From: Kitasatospora sp. NBC_01250 | Lineage (GTDB): Bacteria > Actinomycetota > Actinomycetes > Streptomycetales > Streptomycetaceae | Direction of reading: 5' to 3' | Length of the DNA: 64,000 nt | Assembly: GCF_036226465.1 (NCBI RefSeq) | Contig: NZ_CP108476.1 | Location: 2,294,001 to 2,358,000, forward strand | Part shown: positions 1 to 7,634 of the stretch, in pieces | Layout of the letters: each line of letters starts with the position of its first letter | Position numbering within the stretch: the stretch's first letter is position 1 | Translations under genes and position numbers: made by a program | The notes under the pieces: model-generated | What the model saw: the letters and a program-made list of their open reading frames with translations, nothing else | The model's database searches: none | What the model was told of the DNA's origin: nothing

Positions 1-2
1 CC

Positions 3-101
3 GACCTGGCGCTCGCGGAGGGCGGGTTGACGCCGATGGAGTCGTTCATCTCCAACGGCCACCGGCAGCTGCCGGTGGTGCTGCGCCCGGCCGCGAGCTG
101 A
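3..101 (+). CDS. C-terminal end of an unknown protein (truncated by window edge)
   Basis: Only the last 32 codons are inside the window, read in frame from base 3 to a TGA at 99-101. The peptide ends ESFISNGHRQLPVVLRPAAS. The frame is open to the window edge and a perfect GC-rich hairpin follows 9 bases after the stop, which supports a true gene end. I do not recognise the family from this fragment. The next genes on the opposite strand converge on it. Confidence 0.5.
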   Translation, partial: DLALAEGGLTPMESFISNGHRQLPVVLRPAAS

Positions 102-109
102 CGGTCACT

Positions 110-137
110 CGGCCGGCCCGGAGTTCCGGGCCGGCCG
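110..137. terminator. Convergent transcription terminator hairpin
   Basis: A perfect 12-bp inverted repeat (110-121 with 126-137) encloses the 4-base loop AGTT. It sits between the stop of the left-edge gene and the stop of the deacetylase gene on the other strand, so it could end transcription from both sides. There is no clear T tract, as is common in high-GC actinobacteria. Confidence 0.7.
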
Positions 138-148
138 GGTGCACCCGC

Positions 149-862
149 TCAGATCCCGTGGTCGCGCAGCGGGCCGACCGCGAGCCCCCGCTGCTCGCAC
201 AGCTCCAGCAGCCGGGGCAGCGCACCCAGCGTGGCGCGCCAGGACTCGGGCGCGGAGGTGCAGTCCGAGTCGTGCAGCAGCACGGTGCCGCCGGCCAGCG
301 GGGTGCGGGTGAGGGTGCGCAGCACCGACTCGGGCGTGGCCGAGGCGGTCCAGTCCCGTCCCCAGTGGGTCCAGAGCACCGGCGTCAGCCCGTTCTCCTT
401 CGCCGCGTAGAGCGCCGAGGCGCTCAGCACCCCGTACGGCGGCCGGTACCAGCGCGGCTGCTGTCCGGTGACGGAGGCCACCAGGTCGCGGGCCCGCGCC
501 ACGTCGTCGCGGGTGGCCCGGGGCGAGCGGACCAGCAGCGGGCGGTGCTCCCAGCCGTGCACCGCCACCTCGTGCCCGGCCTCGACCAGTTCCCGGCCGA
601 GCTCGGGAGCCCGCTGCAGCATCCGGCCGAGCAGGAAGAAGGTCGCCCTGGTGCCGGTCTTCGCCAGCTCCGCCAGGAAGCGCGGGGTGGAAGCCGGATC
701 CGGGCCGTCGTCGAAGGTCAGCGCGACGTGGCCCGGGTCGCCGGGGCCGCTCAGCCCCGGGGCGAGCAGCGGGCGCAGCGGGCCGAGCGAGGTGAGCGCG
801 GGCAGGCTGTGGCCCACCGCGAGGGCGCCGGCGGTCAGCGCCAGCGTACGGACCGGCTTCAC
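149..862 (-). CDS. Polysaccharide deacetylase (NodB homology domain)
   Basis: A 237-residue protein with a NodB-type deacetylase domain. Visible motifs are TFDDGPDP (first metal-binding Asp pair, about residue 43), HEVAVHGWEHR (the metal-binding histidines) and YRPPYGVLS (motif 3). Such enzymes remove acetyl groups from N-acetylated sugars in peptidoglycan, chitin-like polymers or cell-envelope glycolipids. The N-terminus (VKPVRTLALTAGALAVG) has a hydrophobic stretch suggesting a signal anchor, so it probably acts at the membrane or outside. The GTG start at 862 overlaps the stop of the upstream glycosyltransferase by 4 bases (GTGA), indicating translational coupling and probably a shared pathway. 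The substrate is not known. Confidence 0.85.
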   Translation of the reverse strand: MKPVRTLALTAGALAVGHSLPALTSLGPLRPLLAPGLSGPGDPGHVALTFDDGPDPASTPRFLAELAKTGTRATFFLLGRMLQRAPELGRELVEAGHEVAVHGWEHRPLLVRSPRATRDDVARARDLVASVTGQQPRWYRPPYGVLSASALYAAKENGLTPVLWTHWGRDWTASATPESVLRTLTRTPLAGGTVLLHDSDCTSAPESWRATLGALPRLLELCEQRGLAVGPLRDHGI

Positions 863-1974
863 GAGGCCACCTCCAGGATCGTCGCCGGAGCGGGCAGCCC
901 GCCGGCCAGGTCGGCCACGATCGCGTCGGGCCGGGCGGCGGGCCGCCGGCGCGGCGCGGCGCCCTGGGCGAGCGCATCGGCCAAGGCGGCCCCCAGCCGC
1001 TTCTCCTCGCGTATCCAGTCGGCCAGTCCGGCCTCGTCCAGCGCGGCGGCGTTGGTCACCCCGTGCCCCGGCAGGCAGCGGTAGCTGACCACCGGCAGGC
1101 CGCTGGCCATCGCCTCCAGCGAGGTGAGGCCGCCGGCGTTCTGCACCACCACGTCGCAGGCCCGCAGCAGGTCCGGCATGTCGTCCACCCAGCCGAGCGC
1201 CACGCCGTGGCCGGCGGCGGAGATCCGCTCGCGCATCGCCTCGTTGTGCCCGCAGACGGTGACCGGCACGGCCCGGCCCGAGGCGGCGATCTCGCGGGCC
1301 GTCAGCTCGACCTCGCCGACCCCCCAGGAGCCGGCCGTGACCAGCGCGATCGGTCCCTCGGCGGGCAGCCCGAAGCGGGCCCGCGCGCGCCGCCGCTCGG
1401 CCGCCGAGCGGGCCGGGCGGAAGGCCGGGCCGACCAGCGGGTCGCAGATCTCCACCCGGCGCGCGCCGTGGCGCTGCGCCTGGTCGGCGGCGACCGGGTG
1501 CAGCGCGAGGTGCAGGTCGACGCCCTCGGCCACCCAGAGCGGGTGCACCGACATGTCGGTGAGGAAGGTGGCCACCGGCACCGCCAGCCGGCCGCGCCGG
1601 CGCAGCCGGCCCAGCGCCTGGCTGGCCAGCGGGTAGGTGGAGACCACCGCGGCCGTCCCGGCCCCGGCCAGCTTCGCGGTCCGCCGGCCGCCGGCCACCG
1701 CGAACAGGGCGCCGACCAGCGCCGCGGAGTGCCGGTTCTTCTCCAGGCCGCGCAGCAGCCAGCCCCAGGCCCAGGGCGCGACCTTGAGCTCCAGCGCGTA
1801 GCTGCCGCGCAGCAGCCGCCCGCAGCCGCGCGGCAGCAGGTCGAGGAAGTCGTGGCACTCGGCGTCGAACCCGGCCGTCCGCAGGCGGCGGACCAGTTCG
1901 CGGGCGGCGCCGTCGTGGCCCGCCCCCACGCTCGCGGACACGACGACGATCCGGCGCGGCTGTGTCGACCGCAT
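859..1974 (-). CDS. MGDG synthase/UgtP-like glycosyltransferase (GT28-type)
   Basis: A 371-residue cytoplasmic or membrane-associated glycosyltransferase. The N-terminus, SASVGAGHDGAARELVRRL, matches the nucleotide-independent acceptor half of the monogalactosyldiacylglycerol-synthase family. The C-terminal half carries VVQNAGGLTSLEAMASGLPV, the nucleotide-sugar binding pattern of GT-B enzymes. I chose the ATG at 1974 because the family motif starts within 15 residues of it; an upstream extension reads as low-complexity. It lies just ahead of, and overlaps, the deacetylase gene. Together they look like a two-enzyme step that adds a sugar to a lipid and deacetylates it, but this is inference from neighbourhood. 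Confidence 0.8.
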   Translation of the reverse strand: MRSTQPRRIVVVSASVGAGHDGAARELVRRLRTAGFDAECHDFLDLLPRGCGRLLRGSYALELKVAPWAWGWLLRGLEKNRHSAALVGALFAVAGGRRTAKLAGAGTAAVVSTYPLASQALGRLRRRGRLAVPVATFLTDMSVHPLWVAEGVDLHLALHPVAADQAQRHGARRVEICDPLVGPAFRPARSAAERRRARARFGLPAEGPIALVTAGSWGVGEVELTAREIAASGRAVPVTVCGHNEAMRERISAAGHGVALGWVDDMPDLLRACDVVVQNAGGLTSLEAMASGLPVVSYRCLPGHGVTNAAALDEAGLADWIREEKRLGAALADALAQGAAPRRRPAARPDAIVADLAGGLPAPATILEVAS

Positions 1975-2285
1975 CAGGCTCCTTCCAGAGCGGGTCGCGG
2001 CCGACCGCCGACGGCGGAGACCGCACCCGCGACTCCACTGCGTCTGACGGATGTACCGGGGAGAACGGGGTGTCCGGCGGTGCGCGGGCCGATCCCTGAC
2101 CCGCGCACCGAGCACCCCGACTCCCTTGGCCGGGCTCGGTCGGGAACCTGAGGAACCGCCCCCGGCACACCGGTCCGATCCGGTCGGGCCGGGCGGCCCC
2201 GGTGTCGACGTCCGCCCCACCGCCCCGGTGGGCCGGTCAGGCACGTGACGGTAGGCCGCCCAGCGGGAGTCCATGTGGCGGTTGA

Positions 2286-2304
2286 CCGGACACCAGGTGT
2301 CCGG
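2286..2304. promoter_or_regulatory. 19-bp perfect palindrome, probable operator
   Basis: CCGGACACC and GGTGTCCGG form a perfect 9-bp inverted repeat around a single central A. Near-zero spacing and full symmetry fit a dimeric regulator site better than a terminator. It lies between divergent genes, 312 bases before the glycosyltransferase start and 190 before the response regulator start. Confidence 0.55.
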
Positions 2305-2421
2305 ACCCCGACGGGTCGGCCAACTGCGCACCGAATCGCCCGGGATGACCGGGTTGCCGGTGACCGGCGCCCTGCGTGCACCCGCCCTGTGGACTGCTGC
2401 GGCACAGCATGGGCGGCGGTT

Positions 2422-2460
2422 GCTGAAGCCGGGCTGAAGGCAGCTGAAGCCGTCTTCAGC
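2422..2460 (+). promoter_or_regulatory. GCTGAAG direct repeats, probable response-regulator box
   Basis: GCTGAAG occurs at 2422, 2433 and 2443, spaced 11 and 10 bases, and the reverse complement CTTCAGC follows at 2454-2460. Direct repeats with a spacing close to one helical turn are what OmpR/PhoB-type winged-helix regulators bind. The array ends 33 bases before the start codon of such a regulator, so autoregulation is likely. Confidence 0.6.
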
Positions 2461-2493
2461 AAACGCCTAGGCACGCCTGGGATCCTGGTCGGC

Positions 2494-3171
2494 ATGCGGG
2501 TACTGGTGGTGGAGGACGAGCGGCGACTGGCCGCGGCGCTGCAGCGCGGGCTGCAGGCCGAGGGCATGACCGTCGACGTGGCCCACGACGGGCCTCAGGG
2601 CCTGTGGCTGGCGGGCGAACACGACTACGACGTGATCGTGCTGGACATCATGCTGCCCGGTGTCAACGGCTACCGGGTCTGCGCCCGGCTGCGGGCGGCG
2701 GGCAACGAGGCGGGCATCCTGATGCTCACCGCCAAGGACGGCGAGTACGACGAGGCCGAGGCGCTGGACACCGGCGCCGACGACTTCCTCTCCAAGCCCT
2801 TCTCCTACGTGGTCCTGGTGGCCCGGCTGCGCGCGCTGGCCCGGCGCACCGGGCGGCGGCGCCCGCAGTCGCTGGAGTTCGGCGACCTGGTGCTCGACCC
2901 GGCGCGGCACAGCTGCACCCGCGGCGGCACCCCGATCAAGCTGACCGCCCGCGAGTTCGCCGTGCTGGAGTGCCTGGCGCAGCGGGCCGGCGAGGTGGTG
3001 GCCAAGCGCGAGATCCTGGAGCAGATCTGGGACAGCGCCTTCGAGGGCGACCCCAACGTCGTGGAGGTGCACATCAGCGCGGTGCGGCGCAAGATCGACG
3101 CGCCGTTCGGCCGCAGCGCGCTGGAGACCGTGCGCGGGGTCGGCTACCGGCTGGCGGCCGACGGTGGCTGA
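2494..3171 (+). CDS. OmpR/PhoB-family response regulator
   Basis: A 225-residue two-component regulator. The receiver domain (about 1-115) has the acidic pair in VVEDE, the phosphorylated Asp51 in VLDIMLPG, the Thr in MLTAKDG and the Lys in LSKPFSY. The C-terminal winged-helix domain (about 125-220) contains LTAREFAVLECLA and ends with VRGVGYRL, both typical of the family. I chose the ATG at 2494 because the receiver fold begins there; a long upstream extension in frame lacks domain features. The gene overlaps the kinase by 8 bases. GCTGAAG repeats just upstream suggest it controls its own operon. The signal is unknown; the divergent glycosyltransferase/deacetylase pair is a possible target. 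Confidence 0.92.
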   Translation: MRVLVVEDERRLAAALQRGLQAEGMTVDVAHDGPQGLWLAGEHDYDVIVLDIMLPGVNGYRVCARLRAAGNEAGILMLTAKDGEYDEAEALDTGADDFLSKPFSYVVLVARLRALARRTGRRRPQSLEFGDLVLDPARHSCTRGGTPIKLTAREFAVLECLAQRAGEVVAKREILEQIWDSAFEGDPNVVEVHISAVRRKIDAPFGRSALETVRGVGYRLAADGG

Positions 3172-4618
3172 GGCGGCGGACAGCGCCGCGGACGTGACGG
3201 CCGACGGGGCCCGCCCCACGGTCCGACGGCGGGCCCTCGACCGGCTGCGCCCGATGACGGTGCGGGCCCGCGCCACCCTCGGGGCCAGCGCGGTGGTGGC
3301 CGCCGCCCTGGCCCTCGCCTCGCTCGCGCTGCTCGGCCTGCTGGACGCCAACCTGCTGCACAACGCCGAGAGCGACGCCGAGGCACAGGCCACCACCGTC
3401 GCCCAGCTCGCCGACGCCGGCCGGCTCGACCCGCTGCTGACGCCCACCCACGGCGCGGACTTCCTGCAGGTGGTGGCCGCCGACGGACGGGTGCTCACCG
3501 CCAGCCAGAACCTGCTCGGCCGCCCGCCGGTGGCCGCCCAGCGGCCCACCGTCCCCGGCGTCGTGCGCACCACCTGGGACACCGGACCGCTCGGCCGGGA
3601 CAACCGCCAGCGGGTGGTGGAGGTCACCACGCGGACCGGCCAGGGTCTGGTCACCGTCTACGCCGGCACCTCGCTGCGGGACGCCGACGCCGCCGACTCG
3701 ACCACCGCCGCCGCACTCGCCGTGGGCGGGCCGCTGCTGCTGCTCACCGTGGCCTGGGTCACCTGGTGGGTGACCGGGCGGGCGCTGCGCCCGGTGGAGG
3801 CGATCCGGGCCGAGGTCGCCGAGATCAGCGACCGGGACCTGCACCGCCGGGTCTCGGTGCCGCGCACCCACGACGAGATCGCCCGGCTGGCCGTCACCAT
3901 GAACAGCACCCTGGACCGCCTGGAGTCCTCCGGGCAGCGCCAGCGCCAGTTCATCGCGGACGCCTCGCACGAGCTGCGCAGCCCGATCGCGGTGCTGCGC
4001 ACCCAGCTGGAGGTGGCCCTCGCGGTGCCCGACCCGGCACTGCGGCCCGAGCTGATCAGCGGCGCGCTGGAGGACACCGACCGGCTCCAGCAGCTGGCCG
4101 CCGACCTGCTGCTGCTGGCCCGGATCGACGCCGCCGAGCCCGCACCGCGGGCCGAGCTGGACCTGACCGAGCTGGTCGAGGAGGCGATCGGCCAACGGCG
4201 CGGCGACCCGCTGCCGATCCGCGCGCAGCTGGCCCCGGGGGTCGCGGTGACCGGCAGCGGCCTGTGGCTGACCCGGGTGGTGACCAACCTGCTGGACAAC
4301 GCGCAGCGCTTCGCGGTGCGGGAGGTCACGGTGCTGCTGCGGCCCACCGAGGACGGGCGCTGCGCCGTCCTGGAGGTGCGCGACGACGGCCCCGGCATCC
4401 CGGCGGCGGACCGCGAGCGCGTCTTCGAGCGCTTCACCCGGCTGGACGACGCCCGCAGCCGCGATCACGGCGGCAGCGGCCTGGGCCTGGCGATCGCCCG
4501 CGACCTGGCCGCCCACCACGGCGGCACGCTGACCGCCGAGCCCGCCGACCAGGGCGCCCGCCTGGTGGCGCGCCTGCCGCTGGCCGCCCCACGCCCCCGG
4601 GCGGTTCTCGCGCGCTGA
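3164..4618 (+). CDS. Sensor histidine kinase (HAMP, HisKA, HATPase)
   Basis: A 484-residue membrane sensor kinase starting at a GTG that overlaps the response-regulator stop. A first transmembrane helix (ASAVVAAALALASLALLGLL, about 45-65) is followed by an extracellular domain of roughly 125 residues and a second helix near 190-208. A HAMP linker leads to the H box, FIADASHELRSPI, with the phosphorylated histidine near residue 269. The ATP-binding region shows the N box NLLDNAQRFA, DDGPGIP and the glycine-rich GGSGLGLAIA. The kinase should phosphorylate the upstream regulator. The extracellular domain has no motif I can assign, so the signal is unknown. Confidence 0.92.
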   Translation: MAEAADSAADVTADGARPTVRRRALDRLRPMTVRARATLGASAVVAAALALASLALLGLLDANLLHNAESDAEAQATTVAQLADAGRLDPLLTPTHGADFLQVVAADGRVLTASQNLLGRPPVAAQRPTVPGVVRTTWDTGPLGRDNRQRVVEVTTRTGQGLVTVYAGTSLRDADAADSTTAAALAVGGPLLLLTVAWVTWWVTGRALRPVEAIRAEVAEISDRDLHRRVSVPRTHDEIARLAVTMNSTLDRLESSGQRQRQFIADASHELRSPIAVLRTQLEVALAVPDPALRPELISGALEDTDRLQQLAADLLLLARIDAAEPAPRAELDLTELVEEAIGQRRGDPLPIRAQLAPGVAVTGSGLWLTRVVTNLLDNAQRFAVREVTVLLRPTEDGRCAVLEVRDDGPGIPAADRERVFERFTRLDDARSRDHGGSGLGLAIARDLAAHHGGTLTAEPADQGARLVARLPLAAPRPRAVLAR

Positions 4619-4733
4619 GCGTCCCTAGGATTCTCTGCCGTCAGGCCGGATTCGCGAGAAGGTTTTCGTTATCGGCCGGCACCGGACGCGTCTCCCAAGG
4701 TGGACAGGCCGTTGGACGGAGAGGGTGGGCACG

Positions 4734-6425
4734 GTGGACAGGGCAGTGGACGAGGACGTGGTGGACCGGGCACGGACCGGCGACGAGCGTGCCCGCCAGG
4801 AGCTGATCTCCGGGCACCTGCCGCTGGTCTACAACATCGTGGGCCGCGCGCTCAACGGGCATCCGGACACCGACGACGTGGTCCAGGAGACCATGCTGCA
4901 CGCGGTGGACGGGCTGCCCGAGCTGCGCGAGCCGGGCGCCTTCCGGTCCTGGCTGGTGGCGATCGCGATGAACCAGGTGCGCGACCGGCACCGCGCGCAG
5001 CAGGCCGCCCAGGCCGGCGGCGGTCTCGACGAGGCGCGCGAGATCGCCGACCCGGCCAGCGACTTCGTGGCCCTGACGATCGTCCGGCTGGGCCTGTCCG
5101 GCCAGCGCCGCGAGGTCGCCGAGGCCACCCGCTGGCTGGAGCCCGCCGAGCGCGAGCTGCTGGCGCTGTGGTGGCAGGAGGCCGCGGGCGAGCTGAACCG
5201 GGCCGAGCTGGCGGCGGCGCTGGAGCTGACGCCGCAGCACACGGCGGTGCGGGTGCAGCGGGCCAAGGAGCGGCTGGACACCGCCCGGGTGGTGGTCCGG
5301 GCGCTGGCCGCCACCCCCGCCTGCCCCGAGCTGGCCGCGCTCACCGCCGACTGGGACGGGCAGCCGGGGGCGCTGTGGCGCAAGCGGATCGCCCGCCACG
5401 CGCGGGACTGCGCCACCTGCCAGGGCCGGGCGGACGACCTCGTCCCGGCCGAGGGGCTGCTGGCCGGGCTCGCCCTGCTGCCGCTGCCCCGCCGGCTGCA
5501 CGCCCGGCCCACCGCGAGCGCCACCGGCACCGGCGCGAGCGCCACCGGCACCGGCACCGGACACGGCACCGGACACGGCACCGCTCACGGCGGCCGGGCG
5601 GCGGCCCGTTCCGGCGCGGCCCACCGCCCCACCGCAGGCCACGGCTCGCGGCAGCGCCCCGGCGCAGGCCGGCGCCGGTCCACCCGCCCGCGTGGTCGCC
5701 GCCGCGTGACGGTGCTGGCCCTCGGGGCGCTGGCCGCGCTGGTGGCGGCCGGGCTGGTCTGGGACGGGCTGCAGCCGTCCCCGCGGACCGCCGGCGCGGC
5801 GGGCGCACCGCCCAGGACCTCGGCCGAGCCGGCCGGCCTGCTGATCCCGGGCGCGGGGGTGGTGCTGGACGCGGTCTCCGGAGTGGCCTCCCCGAGCCCC
5901 ACCGCCGCGCCGTCGTCCTCCCCGTCCCCGTCCCCGTCACAGGCGCCGTCCGCCGCGCCCTCGACCCTCCAGGCGGCGCCGCCGACCACCGCCCCGGCGG
6001 CCACGCCCACCACCACCGCCCCGCGCGCGGGCGCCGCCGCCGGCAGCGACGTCCAGCAGGTGCTCAGCCTGGTCAACACCCAGCGCGCGCAGAACGGTTG
6101 CGGCCCGCTCAGCGCGAACAGCAAGCTCCAGGCAGCCGCCCAGGGCCAGTCCAACGACATGGCGGCTCGTCAGTTCTTCGACCACACCAACCCGGACGGC
6201 GCCGGCCCGCAGCAGCGGATCGACGCGGCCGGCTACCAGTGGAGCAGCTGGGGCGAGAACATCGCCAAGGGACAGGGCAACGCCTCTTCGGTGATGGAGA
6301 GTTGGATGAACAGCCCGGGCCACCGCGCGAACATCCTCAACTGCTCCTTCAAGGAGATCGGCATCGGCGTCCACTACGGCAGCGGCGGCCCCTGGTGGAC
6401 CCAGGACTTCGGCTCCCCCGCCTGA
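4734..6425 (+). CDS. ECF sigma factor fused to anti-sigma zinc motif, membrane helix and extracellular CAP/SCP domain
   Basis: A single 563-residue protein with an unusual order of parts. Residues about 10-90 are a sigma-70 region 2 (DTDDVVQETMLHAVDGLPEL, then FRSWLVAIAMNQVRDRHR). Residues about 140-198 are region 4 (LEPAERELLALWW, TPQHTAVRVQRAKERL). Next comes a zinc-type anti-sigma motif HARDCATC near 222, a Gly/Thr/His-rich linker encoded by short repeats, one transmembrane helix (VLALGALAALVAAGLVW, about 327-343), a long Pro/Ser/Thr-rich stalk, and a CAP domain from about 440 (LVNTQRAQNGCGPL, FFDHTNP, WGENIA, SPGHRANIL). The GTG at 4734 is preferred over the one at 4725 because GGAGAGGG at 4718-4725 then sits 8 bases away. 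It reads as a one-protein envelope sensor, with the sigma part held at the membrane and possibly freed by proteolysis. Confidence 0.85.
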   Translation: MDRAVDEDVVDRARTGDERARQELISGHLPLVYNIVGRALNGHPDTDDVVQETMLHAVDGLPELREPGAFRSWLVAIAMNQVRDRHRAQQAAQAGGGLDEAREIADPASDFVALTIVRLGLSGQRREVAEATRWLEPAERELLALWWQEAAGELNRAELAAALELTPQHTAVRVQRAKERLDTARVVVRALAATPACPELAALTADWDGQPGALWRKRIARHARDCATCQGRADDLVPAEGLLAGLALLPLPRRLHARPTASATGTGASATGTGTGHGTGHGTAHGGRAAARSGAAHRPTAGHGSRQRPGAGRRRSTRPRGRRRVTVLALGALAALVAAGLVWDGLQPSPRTAGAAGAPPRTSAEPAGLLIPGAGVVLDAVSGVASPSPTAAPSSSPSPSPSQAPSAAPSTLQAAPPTTAPAATPTTTAPRAGAAAGSDVQQVLSLVNTQRAQNGCGPLSANSKLQAAAQGQSNDMAARQFFDHTNPDGAGPQQRIDAAGYQWSSWGENIAKGQGNASSVMESWMNSPGHRANILNCSFKEIGIGVHYGSGGPWWTQDFGSPA

Positions 6426-6489
6426 CCCGACCCGGCCCGGCCCGCCACCGGTCCGGCCCAGCCGCTCGGTGGCGGCGGACACAGGAAAG

Positions 6490-6515
6490 GTCCTGCTCCG
6501 ACCCCGGAGCAGGAC
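6490..6515. terminator. Terminator hairpin between convergent genes
   Basis: A perfect 11-bp stem (6490-6500 with 6505-6515) closes on the 4-base loop ACCC. It lies 64 bases after the sigma-CAP stop and just beyond the stop of the small gene on the opposite strand, so it can serve both. Confidence 0.75.
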
Positions 6516-6527
6516 CCCGACCGACCC

Positions 6528-6884
6528 TCAGCTCGCCCGCGTCACCCCGCCCGCCCCGGGCGGCGCCCCGAGATCCGGGACCGCGGCGGGCACGGCGCCC
6601 GCCGCGTTCGCCTGGGCGGCCTGGGCCGCCTGCACTTCGGCGCGGCCGAGCGCGAGGTGGGCGGCGCAGGCGACCACCACCCAGGCGAGGCCGCCGCTGT
6701 GGGTGTAGGCGTGCCCGGCAGTGTGCAGCTGCTGCTGATCGGTGCCGCAGTAGAGGCAGGCGTCGGCGTGCAGCTGCTCACCACTGACCAGCAACTGCTG
6801 GGCGGGGCCGTCGATCGGGTGGTAGTCGATCGCGATCGGCGGCCGGGCGGCGGTGAGCTGGTGCGGTGTCAGGTCCGAGGTCAT
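6528..6884 (-). CDS. Small conserved-type hypothetical protein with a Cys-x2-Cys-like site
   Basis: A 118-residue cytoplasmic protein of unknown function. The centre has ACLYCGTDQQQL followed by HTAGHAYTHSGG and VVACAAHLALGR, so two cysteines and several histidines could form a metal site. The C-terminal 35 residues are Ala/Pro/Gly-rich and probably disordered. The ATG at 6884 gives the natural start. It converges on the sigma-CAP gene with a terminator between them and is divergent from the MarR gene. I have no family assignment. Confidence 0.6.
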   Translation of the reverse strand: MTSDLTPHQLTAARPPIAIDYHPIDGPAQQLLVSGEQLHADACLYCGTDQQQLHTAGHAYTHSGGLAWVVVACAAHLALGRAEVQAAQAAQANAAGAVPAAVPDLGAPPGAGGVTRAS

Positions 6885-7067
6885 CGGTTCAGCTCCAGGG
6901 TGAGATCTCCAGTGTTCTGGGCGGATCGACCTCGGTCACCCTGTGTGGCCGCTCGACTCCGCCCATGTGCTCAGACTGGCCCCGCTGGGCCGCCCGCGCA
7001 CCCCGGATGGCCAGATTGGCCGCCCTGTGCGACCCACGGGGCGAACGGGGCCCACCTCACCCGGCAC

Positions 7068-7090
7068 AACCGTTCCGCTGGCGAACGATT
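7068..7090. promoter_or_regulatory. Imperfect inverted repeat upstream of marR-type gene
   Basis: AACCGTTCC (7068-7076) and CGAACGATT (7082-7090) form a near-palindrome: seven of nine pairs match. The site ends 23 bases before the MarR start codon, a usual place for an autorepressor operator. Confidence 0.45.
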
Positions 7091-7113
7091 TCCTCCCTGA
7101 TACCGTTCCTGCC

Positions 7114-7560
7114 ATGAATGCCGCTGCCCGGGCGCCACTGACCGCCACCACCACCTACCGGCTCGGCCTTCTCGGCGCGCTCGCCCACGCCCGCTTCACC
7201 GAGCGGATCGGCTCGCTCGGCCTCAAGCCCAAGGACGTCGCCCTGCTCGGCCTGCTCCACTCCGAGGGCCCCACGACCCAGCTGGCGGTGGCCCGGCGCC
7301 TGGCCGTGGCCCCCAGCCTGGTGGTCACGGTGGCCGACCGGCTCGAGGCACTGGGCGCCGTGCGCCGCCTGCGCGACCAGAGCGACCGGCGCCGTCAGCA
7401 GCTCGTCCTCACCGACACCGGCCAGGAGCTGCTGACCCGCTGCACCGCCATCGCCCGGGAGCTGGACGAGGAGCTGACCGCCGGCCTGGACCCGGCCGCC
7501 CGCCAGGCCCTGGACGCGGCTCTCGCCACCCTCACCACCACGCTCGGGCTGATGAACTGA
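7114..7560 (+). CDS. MarR-family transcriptional regulator
   Basis: A 148-residue regulator with the MarR winged-helix fold. Visible pieces are LKPKDVALLGLLHSEG (helix leading in), TQLAVARRLAVAPSLVVTVADRLEALG (recognition helix-turn-helix) and RRLRDQSDRRRQQLVLTDTGQELL (the wing with the family's D-x-R-D-R-R pattern). The ATG at 7114 is chosen because the fold starts about 15 residues after it. An inverted repeat sits directly upstream. The peptidase gene starts 74 bases downstream on the same strand, so this regulator may control it or simply itself. Confidence 0.85.
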   Translation: MNAAARAPLTATTTYRLGLLGALAHARFTERIGSLGLKPKDVALLGLLHSEGPTTQLAVARRLAVAPSLVVTVADRLEALGAVRRLRDQSDRRRQQLVLTDTGQELLTRCTAIARELDEELTAGLDPAARQALDAALATLTTTLGLMN

Positions 7561-7634
7561 CGGCCCGTCGAGTCCCGCGCCACCACCGGGCCCCGGCGGC
7601 CGCAGGGCGCGCGGCGGGTGCGAGAGTGTCCGGC

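Larger units (their letters stand above)
1975..2493. other. 519-bp divergent intergenic region
   Basis: This is the shared upstream region of the glycosyltransferase (minus strand) and the response regulator (plus strand). It holds a 19-bp palindrome at 2286-2304 and three GCTGAAG direct repeats at 2422-2449, described separately. I see no convincing coding frame here, although open frames run through it because of base composition. Confidence 0.6.

Noticed and set aside
149-2170. Single 673-codon frame spanning the deacetylase and the upstream glycosyltransferase region
   Set aside because: Only its last 237 codons encode a domain. The upstream part is out of frame with the glycosyltransferase, whose motifs and GTGA overlap show two genes.
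5515-5590. Short ACCGGCACCGG repeats as a regulatory array
   Set aside because: They lie inside the sigma-CAP gene and encode its Gly/Thr/His linker.
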